Below, piece by piece: positions 58,586-64,000 of a stretch of DNA of 64,000 bases (position 1 is the stretch's first letter; each line of letters opens with the position of its first letter). Below the pieces are notes generated by a model, which was not told the origin of the DNA, did not search any database, and saw only the letters and a list, made by a program, of their open reading frames with translations. Both the position numbers and the translations under genes were made by a program. This DNA comes from Paenibacillus sp. FSL K6-1330 (lineage in GTDB: Bacteria > Bacillota > Bacilli > Paenibacillales > Paenibacillaceae): positions 3,485,501 through 3,549,500 of the forward strand of contig NZ_CP150269.1 in assembly GCF_037976825.1 (NCBI RefSeq), in the 5' to 3' direction.

Positions 58586-59626
58586 TCAGGAAACCCGATT
58601 TCCTGTTAATTTGGATGCAGGCAGAAGGCCAGCTTTGGCTATACCGACCATGTGATCTCCATCGACGACAACTTCAAATTTGAGATTCAAGCGCATGGGT
58701 TTCGTGATTCGTAGTGACCAGGCCAGCTTGTTATCCTGAAGCACAGGGTTCATAAACTCAATGGTTTCATCCCCCTGCGTTGCCGTGCCCTGGATCATAT
58801 CGTTCCTTGTCAATATGGAGAGCTTGACCTCCATCTTCCCAACGGGCGTAGCGATAGTGGTCTCCCAATCCCCGTCGAAGACCGATGCCTGTATGCTTTT
58901 GCTATGCTGGGAGCTGGGCGTGGGTGTCATCGCTGTTATGTTCACCGCGACATTTGGTTCGTCACTCGTCACTGATTTATTAACGTTAGGCTTTATCCCT
59001 GTATCCTTCCAGACCGTGCCTCTTCGTTCATATTCGAATAACTGCTCGACCGCGTGAGCGATACGAGGCCCAAGTTCACGTTCGACCAGATATAGCGCTA
59101 CATCGAGTCCTGAAGTTACACCGCCGCCAGTGACCAGATTACCGTCGTCCACGACGCGAGCCGAGACGGGAACTGCTCCAGTTGCACCAAGTAAGTCCAT
59201 GCCCAGGTGGTTCGTTACCGCCGGCCGGCCATCTAAGAGGCCTCCCATAGCAAGAATCAGGGAACCGCCACAGACCGTAGCGACGGTAATGTCTTTTTGC
59301 TGGAGAGCCTGCTTGATCAACCTGGTCAATTCGGTACTCAAGGCCCGGCCCAGAATAGTCGGAATCGAATCGGGCCCATCACCTTCGACGTCGCCGGACG
59401 CGCCCGGAACGAGAATGATGCCCTCACGTTCCGGGTCCAGTCTGCCATTTGCTTCAATCCTCAACCCGTTGATGCCGCTAGGCACGGATCTTGGTCCTTC
59501 GGCCGTGACTAATTCTACGTTTAACTCGTTTTCAGCATTCATGGCTGCGGCGCAAAAGACCTCATAAGGTGCTAACGCATCCAGAAGATCGAAGCCATCA
59601 AACAACACGATTTGAACGTTTAGCAT
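58586..59626 (-). CDS. DJ-1/PfpI family protein with extra C-terminal beta domain
   Basis: 346-residue protein. The first 225 residues match the secreted neighbour closely (QIVLFDGFDLLDALAPYEVF, ILVPGASG, Cys119 in VATVCGGSLILA, NHLGMDLLGATGA, LVTGGGVTSGLDVALYLVERELG, FEYERRGTVWKD), but there is no signal peptide. A Thr/Ser-rich linker follows near 230-245, then an added domain of about 95 residues (GDWETTIATPVGKMEVKLSI, EVVVDGDHMVGIAKAG) that looks like a small beta-barrel. The ATG at 59626 has AAGGAGA upstream; a TTG just before it is the alternative start. It lies 19 bases after the SHOCT gene. Confidence 0.85.
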   Translation of the reverse strand: MLNVQIVLFDGFDLLDALAPYEVFCAAAMNAENELNVELVTAEGPRSVPSGINGLRIEANGRLDPEREGIILVPGASGDVEGDGPDSIPTILGRALSTELTRLIKQALQQKDITVATVCGGSLILAMGGLLDGRPAVTNHLGMDLLGATGAVPVSARVVDDGNLVTGGGVTSGLDVALYLVERELGPRIAHAVEQLFEYERRGTVWKDTGIKPNVNKSVTSDEPNVAVNITAMTPTPSSQHSKSIQASVFDGDWETTIATPVGKMEVKLSILTRNDMIQGTATQGDETIEFMNPVLQDNKLAWSLRITKPMRLNLKFEVVVDGDHMVGIAKAGLLPASKLTGNRVS

Positions 59627-59645
59627 CAATAAATTCTCCTTGTCT

Positions 59646-59864
59646 CTATTTGGTTAGAAGATCTTTCAGCATGCGATATTCCTTCTCATCAATTTCACCT
59701 TTGGCCATTCGGTTCTTCAGAATCATAGCGATATCATCCTTTTGATGATCGTTTTTGTAACGATGACGAATCGTGTATACTCGAACCGCCAGGAAAGAGA
59801 AGAGCGTGAGACAAAACAAAGCGCCAAAAGGAAAGAACGAGAAAGCGTTATTTTCCAAACCCAT
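59646..59864 (-). CDS. Small membrane protein with SHOCT domain
   Basis: 72-residue protein with one N-terminal membrane segment (FPFGALFCLTLFSFLAVRVY) and a C-terminal SHOCT domain (IAMILKNRMAKGEIDEKEYRMLKDLL). The ATG at 59864 has GGAGG about seven bases upstream on the minus strand. It heads the minus-strand operon with the DJ-1 proteins and diverges from a two-component system. SHOCT domains are oligomerisation modules; function here is unknown. Confidence 0.8.
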   Translation of the reverse strand: MGLENNAFSFFPFGALFCLTLFSFLAVRVYTIRHRYKNDHQKDDIAMILKNRMAKGEIDEKEYRMLKDLLTK

Positions 59865-60070
59865 ATGTAAACCTCCTTTATCGATGACTGCGCAGGAAGA
59901 TCACCCGAAATATTGGCTGTCTGTGTGCGCAAATAGAAGCATAACAAACGAATATCTCAAACGAAGATGTAGAAAGGTCACAAAAGTATAAACAAATCAT
60001 CACAATACATAAGCTCGCGTTAGTTCTAGCTAAAAAAATGATAAACTAGGAAAGCAAAGGTGGGATAAAC

Positions 60071-60757
60071 ATGAGTGTTTTCAAGACGATACTGGTTGTA
60101 GACGATGACCAAAGCATCGTTGAGTTATTAAGAGATTTTCTAGAGAATGACAACTTTCAAGTGAAAACTGCTTGCGATACCGCTCAAGCGTGGGACATAT
60201 TTAAGCAGAACTCCATTCATTGTATTGTTCTGGACATTATGATGCCGGGACAAAACGGATTTGAGTTTTGCCGCCGGATTCGCGGGGAGAGCCATGTTCC
60301 GATCCTGTTCTTGAGTGCTCGCAGCGATGATGTGGATAAGATTCGAGGCCTGACTCTCGGAGGCGATGATTACATCGTTAAAACAGCTTCACCTGGGGAA
60401 ATCGTTGCCCGAGTGAAAGCGGTATTGCGCCGTTCCGCTTCCCCGCAGCAAATGGATAGCAGAGTCTTGGATTACGGGCGAATCAAGTTAAATCTGTCCA
60501 CAAGAGAAGTACTAGTGGATGGAAATAATGTCGTGCTCACACCCAGGGAATATGAGTTGCTGCGATTATTTGCCGAACACCCGAGACATGTTTTCTCCTA
60601 TGAACAATTACTAGCGAAATTTTGGGATGGGGTGGGCGACAGGCACACGATTCGGGTCCATCTCAGCCGGCTTCGCGAGAAAATCGAAGCCGATCCGAAC
60701 CAACCGATATTCCTGGTCAACGTATGGGGAGTAGGGTATCGCTTTGAGGGAGGGTAA
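60071..60757 (+). CDS. OmpR-family response regulator
   Basis: 228-residue regulator. Receiver domain with acidic DDD at 11-13, phospho-acceptor D55 in IVLDIMMPGQNG and Lys near 105 in YIVKTASPGE, then an OmpR winged helix (LTPREYELLRLFAEHPRHVFSYEQLLAKFWDG, VHLSRLREKIE, NVWGVGYRFEGG). RBS AGGTGGG. The kinase starts one base after the stop codon. The 206-base region before it, shared with the divergent SHOCT gene, must hold both promoters; a GATAAACT near 60040 may be its -10. Confidence 0.94.
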   Translation: MSVFKTILVVDDDQSIVELLRDFLENDNFQVKTACDTAQAWDIFKQNSIHCIVLDIMMPGQNGFEFCRRIRGESHVPILFLSARSDDVDKIRGLTLGGDDYIVKTASPGEIVARVKAVLRRSASPQQMDSRVLDYGRIKLNLSTREVLVDGNNVVLTPREYELLRLFAEHPRHVFSYEQLLAKFWDGVGDRHTIRVHLSRLREKIEADPNQPIFLVNVWGVGYRFEGG

Positions 60758-60758
60758 C

Positions 60759-62117
60759 ATGAGGTCACTCCGCATTCGCACGTTTACTATGCTCTGCTTC
60801 GTCTTTATTCTCACTTTGCCGTGGATCTTCTTTGTTGCTGCTCACTTTATGGAGACGAAGACGCTCAGCTTCGAAAAAGGTCGGCTGCAAAATGAGACGC
60901 TGCAACGAAATATATCGGAAATGACTCAGCGAATTGAATCGGGCACAGACCAATGGACGGATTCCGACTGGCAAAACCAATTGTATTCGGCATTGCGCGA
61001 AGCGAAGATGGATGTTCTCATTCAATCCGCAGCAGATCAGGATATTTATCGTTCCAATCCAGATCGACGAGGCACTAAGATATCAACAGAGCGATTCTCT
61101 GTCATCAAGGACGGCCAGCTGCTGGGAAGGGTTATTCTGTATCTGCCTCAGTCCAATCAATTTCAAGTGATGTCGGCTTTTGTCGGGCTGCTGCTTGCGA
61201 TCTTTGTTGTTGGAATGGAAATGAGGCGATTCGTTCTTAAACCACTTGAGAAGATGGGAATCGCAGCTAGACAAATTGCAACAGGAGATTGGGATGTTCG
61301 GTTACCCATGTCGAGGATCGCCGAAATCGCTGAAGTCCGCGACGGTTTCAATGTTATGGTCAAGGGGCTTGAGCAATCCTATCGAAAACAGGCCGAATTG
61401 GAGGAGGAACGCCGATTCGTCATTGCGGCAGTTGCGCATGATTTGCGTACACCTTTGTTCGCTTTGCGGGGCTATTTGGATGGTCTGGAGCAAGGGATCG
61501 CTCAATCTCCGGAAAAAATGGCCCAATATGTGGCGGTTTGCAAGGATAAATCAGCACAATTGGATCGGTTGGTAGAGGATCTGTTCACCTTTACAAAAAT
61601 GGAGTATGTGGAGTCGGAACTGAACACTAAAACGGTTGATTTTAACCAGGTAATCCGGAATTCGATGGACAGTCTGAGTCCGCTGGCTCGGCAAAAAGGC
61701 ATCTCGATCTCATTCCGTGTAACAGATGGCTGCATCATCAATGGAGATATGCATTTATTGGAGCGAGCCATGAACAATCTTCTGGATAATGCCGTCAGAC
61801 ACACACCTACAGCTGGTGACATCGAAGTCCTGTGCAACAAAGATGGCAATAAGGTTATGTTTGCGATACGCGATACCGGGTCGGGCTTCTCTCTGGAAGA
61901 ACTTGAGCGTGTATTTGAACCGCTGTATCGCGGGGAAGCCTCCAGAAGCCGCTCTACTGGAGGAAGCGGATTAGGCTTAACCATTTCACAAAGAATTGTT
62001 AGACAGCACGGAGGCGAGCTTGCCGCAAGCAATCATCCGGAAGGGGGAGCGCTGCTGGAAGGATGGTTACCTGCAGCAGCTTCAGAGCAGATGGATTCGG
62101 AAAGCCACGAAAAATGA
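60759..62117 (+). CDS. HAMP-domain sensor histidine kinase
   Basis: 452-residue membrane kinase partner of the regulator just upstream. Membrane segments at residues 6-28 and near 135-155 enclose a sensor of about 105 residues. HAMP domain follows (RFVLKPLEKMGIAARQIATGDW), then HisKA with VAAVAHDLRTPLF (His near 226), N box MNNLLDNAVRH, G1 DTGSGF and G2 TGGSGLGLTISQ. The ATG at 60759 follows GAGGGAGGG by five bases; an in-frame ATG at 60744 lies in that site. The stimulus is unknown. Confidence 0.94.
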   Translation: MRSLRIRTFTMLCFVFILTLPWIFFVAAHFMETKTLSFEKGRLQNETLQRNISEMTQRIESGTDQWTDSDWQNQLYSALREAKMDVLIQSAADQDIYRSNPDRRGTKISTERFSVIKDGQLLGRVILYLPQSNQFQVMSAFVGLLLAIFVVGMEMRRFVLKPLEKMGIAARQIATGDWDVRLPMSRIAEIAEVRDGFNVMVKGLEQSYRKQAELEEERRFVIAAVAHDLRTPLFALRGYLDGLEQGIAQSPEKMAQYVAVCKDKSAQLDRLVEDLFTFTKMEYVESELNTKTVDFNQVIRNSMDSLSPLARQKGISISFRVTDGCIINGDMHLLERAMNNLLDNAVRHTPTAGDIEVLCNKDGNKVMFAIRDTGSGFSLEELERVFEPLYRGEASRSRSTGGSGLGLTISQRIVRQHGGELAASNHPEGGALLEGWLPAAASEQMDSESHEK

Positions 62118-62119
62118 TG

Positions 62120-62331
62120 GGAATCACTGACCGGTTTCACAACCGTGATTCCGGAACTGCTCCCAGGTCAAAGCGCCTCTTGGGGCAGGCCAGACGATTG
62201 TGCTGCAATATGTTGTTCATGAAGATGCCGAGGAAGGCATTGTCATCAGTCGGGTTATCGCATTTTCAGATAATGGCCAAAGGCTGGAAGTGGCGACACC
62301 ATTAAGAATTACTGGCGAGGATGAAGAATAA
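62120..62331 (+). pseudogene. C-terminal remnant of an unknown gene, frameshifted
   Basis: After the kinase gene, one frame reads TGFTTVIPELLPGQ and another continues QVKAPLGAGQTIVLQYVVHE, then DAEEGIVISRVIAFSDNGQRLEVATP and ends at TAA 62331. No start codon serves the second frame, and the two would need a frameshift near 62168 to join. It looks like the end of a secreted beta-domain protein, but I do not recognise the family. A terminator follows. Confidence 0.4.
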
Positions 62332-62346
62332 GGACGTATCTCAATA

Positions 62347-62380
62347 AAAAGCGTAGAACCTCGGTTCTGCGCTTTTTTTA
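62347..62380 (+). terminator. Rho-independent terminator
   Basis: AAAAGCGTAGAAC (62347-62359) pairs with GTTCTGCGCTTTT (62364-62376) with one T-G pair, then TTT. Confidence 0.8.
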
Positions 62381-62453
62381 ATTGATGTTGATTCATCTCC
62401 ACTTGATCTTGATGTCACCCTTGTACACACGTTTAAAGAAGGGGAGAAAACGG

Positions 62454-62759
62454 ATGAAAAAGGGTGCAACGATCATACCGCTTATATTGTCAGCAATATT
62501 CATTATTTTGCTGTATAATAATCTTTCGAATGAAGGTTCAGCAAGCTATCGTATGGCGGATATAACCAGTTCGAATGATCGCTCGCATGGCAAACAAACA
62601 CAGCACGATCCAGAATCGACCAATATGGCTGCCGTTCTGCTGGAGATGTGTTACTTAACCAATCCGCAAGAAGAGGAAGAAATGCTAACAGAAGAAGTCC
62701 AATACAGGATAGCAAGTTCCATCCTGGACAGGATCAAGGAATATCTAACATTACAATAA
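62454..62759 (+). pseudogene. Amidase_3 (cell wall hydrolase) internal-deletion remnant
   Basis: 101-residue frame with a good start (ATG after AAGGGGAG). The N-terminus is a membrane anchor (MKKGATIIPLILSAIFIILLY). After about 35 non-descript residues the C-terminus matches the end of N-acetylmuramoyl-L-alanine amidases (NMAAVLLEMCYLTNPQEEEEML, then YRIASSILDRIKEYL), including the catalytic Glu of the LLE motif. The preceding 130 or so residues with the zinc-binding His and Glu are absent. It is most simply a CwlD-like gene after an internal deletion; a deliberately small regulator is less likely. Confidence 0.6.
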
Positions 62760-62783
62760 ACAGTATATAAAGGAGCCCTATAA

Positions 62784-63854
62784 ATGAAGCATTATGCATC
62801 TGGCCGTATTAAAATCCCGCCGGGATTTTGGGAAGGATTACATCAATTAGGGATTGCCGCTCATGACATAGCACGTAAAGCACAATTACCGCTTACCATC
62901 ATAACGGCGGAGTCTATAGTCACCACCGCCCAATATTTCGCGATCTGGAAGGCTTATTCCGATCTCATTGGTGACACGGCCCAAGCCATCATCAAGCTTG
63001 CGACCGTTTTTGAAACGGCGCAGTACCCACCGACCGTCTTAGCGCCTTACCACGCTCGTGACTACCGCGATGCTCTAAACCGAATGGCTCGGTATAAACA
63101 ACTATGTCCACCCGAAGGCTTGCTGATTACCGAGGAAGGCGAGTACTGTACCATCGAGCTGGAATGGCTGAATCCAGGCGAACAGCCCGGTCCTCCGCTG
63201 CTTGTGGGTATCACACTAGCATGTCTTTTGGAGCTTGGACGCCGGGGCACAGGTCAACCATTGACCGCACATTTGGTTGAATTTTCGCAGCCTATGGGCG
63301 ATGTCCAAGCTCTTGAAGCTTATTTTGGCTGTCGTATCCGGATGGGTGCTACGCGTAACCGGTTGACGCTCTATCGAAGAGATCTGGACCGCACTTTTAT
63401 CTCGTATAACGAAGAATTGCTGGAGATCCTAACTCCCGCTCTGGACCGTTCGCTTGATGAACTACAGAGCAACCAATCCATTACCGACCTGGTTAAGTGG
63501 ATCATGAAGCGCAGTCTTACAGGAGGGCGACCTGACATTCAGTCTGTGGCGAAGGAGTTCAATATGAGTGATCGTACGTTACAGCGCAGGTTAACGGAAG
63601 AAAATACGAGCTTCAAGCAATTGCTGATGCAAGCTAGACACGAGCAGGCCATTGAGTACTTGGCAGACCCCTCGCTCGATCTCAAAGAAGTTGCTTTTTT
63701 GATTGGATATGAAGATCAGAACTCGTTCTACCGTGCCTTCCGTCTTTGGGAAGGAGATACTCCATCAAATTGGCGTACTGAGCATCTCAGTACCCATTCG
63801 CCATCGGAACAACGGCAGGGAATGCTGACCATGAATTCAAGCGTTCTCAACTAA
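62784..63854 (+). CDS. AraC-family regulator with arabinose-binding-type N-terminal domain
   Basis: 356-residue transcription regulator. The N-terminal 200 residues resemble the AraC_binding_2/OruR-type ligand domain (PPGFWEGLHQLGIAAHDIARKAQLP, FAIWKAYSDLIGD, LLELGRRGTGQPLTAHLVEFSQP, YFGCRIRMGATRNRLTLYRRDLD). The C-terminal HTH_18 covers about 245-345 (PDIQSVAKEFNMSDRTLQRRLTEENTSFKQLL and LKEVAFLIGYEDQNSFYRAFRLWEGDTPSNWR). The ATG has AAAGGAG upstream. The target is not in view; it may lie past the end of the window. Confidence 0.9.
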   Translation: MKHYASGRIKIPPGFWEGLHQLGIAAHDIARKAQLPLTIITAESIVTTAQYFAIWKAYSDLIGDTAQAIIKLATVFETAQYPPTVLAPYHARDYRDALNRMARYKQLCPPEGLLITEEGEYCTIELEWLNPGEQPGPPLLVGITLACLLELGRRGTGQPLTAHLVEFSQPMGDVQALEAYFGCRIRMGATRNRLTLYRRDLDRTFISYNEELLEILTPALDRSLDELQSNQSITDLVKWIMKRSLTGGRPDIQSVAKEFNMSDRTLQRRLTEENTSFKQLLMQARHEQAIEYLADPSLDLKEVAFLIGYEDQNSFYRAFRLWEGDTPSNWRTEHLSTHSPSEQRQGMLTMNSSVLN

Positions 63855-64000
63855 ACGGTTTCTATAGAGAGGTTGCAGGTTACTTCAGTGTGTTGCTTTA
63901 GTATTATCAATTGGCGTGTTATACAAGTACTTTGGCGCTATGTGCTAGTTACTCAATATTCCTGACAAAGTAATATAATCATTATCCGGATCACAAAGGA
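63855..64000. other. Intergenic end of window
   Basis: AT-rich stretch with a -10-like TATAAT at 63974-63979 but no convincing -35 partner; AAAGGA at the very end may be the ribosome site of a gene outside the window. Confidence 0.4.

Noticed and set aside
1..64000. CRISPR array, tRNA, rRNA, prophage or defence island
   Set aside because: No regularly spaced repeats, no clover-leaf or rRNA-like segment, and no phage structural, integrase, restriction or cas-like proteins were seen.

Overview
The window looks like chromosomal DNA from a spore-forming, moderate-GC Firmicute, most likely Paenibacillus or a close relative. The grounds are a gerA-type germinant-receptor operon, many strong AGGAGG ribosome binding sites, sigma-A-like promoters, several CUT1 sugar ABC transporters run by YesM/YesN-type two-component systems or a membrane-bound AraC regulator, and conserved pairs also known from Bacillus (yfmT-yfmS-like, yvaD/yvaF-like). 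I saw no rRNA, tRNA, prophage, intact IS element or CRISPR array. Recognition is from reading alone; no database search was run.

Layout. 1-6.6 kb: end of a sugar transporter operon with a YesM/YesN pair and a GH3 glycosidase. 6.7-10 kb: a TetR regulator with a YvaD-like membrane protein, then two secreted proteins (helveticin J-like; endonuclease/exonuclease/phosphatase fold). 10.2-17.4 kb: a lipoprotein binding protein, a second YesM/YesN pair and a GH95-like glycosidase, with no permeases. 17.5-27.2 kb: a polysaccharide-utilisation locus (membrane AraC regulator, binding lipoprotein, two permeases, GH88 unsaturated uronyl hydrolase, secreted PL6 lyase with an F5/8C domain), which reads as a uronic-acid polysaccharide pathway, probably glycosaminoglycan-like. 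27.2-31.4 kb, minus strand: spore germinant receptor operon (A, B, a small D-like subunit, C). 31.7-35.2 kb: Ric/ScdA iron-sulfur repair protein, a decayed IS or MITE, and an aldehyde dehydrogenase plus soluble chemoreceptor pair.

35.7-41.7 kb: a compact operon of an AraR-type GntR/LacI regulator, a PhnP-like metallo-hydrolase and a complete Fbp/2-aminoethylphosphonate-type ABC importer with a fused double permease. No C-P lyase genes are present. 42-43.7 kb: a ketopantoate-reductase-like gene divergent from a TetR gene, with two matching operators between them. 43.8-49.6 kb: an OmpR-type two-component system, a large membrane alpha/beta hydrolase, and a tandem class II aldolase whose second half has lost its catalytic residues. 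49.8-52.6 kb: a DUF6530-like protein with a fused AAA-VWA ATPase. 52.8-56.8 kb: AI-2E transporter, NADAR protein, an Rrf2 regulator that appears to start at AUA, a truncated DUF1835 gene and an alpha/beta hydrolase. 57-60 kb, minus strand: two DJ-1/PfpI paralogues around a DUF2306 membrane protein, then a SHOCT protein. 60-64 kb: a second OmpR-type two-component system, two gene remnants and an AraC regulator.

The strongest leads are the PL6/GH88 locus, the PhnP-ABC operon, the AAA-VWA/DUF6530 operon, the AUA-start Rrf2 gene and several well-formed operator palindromes.
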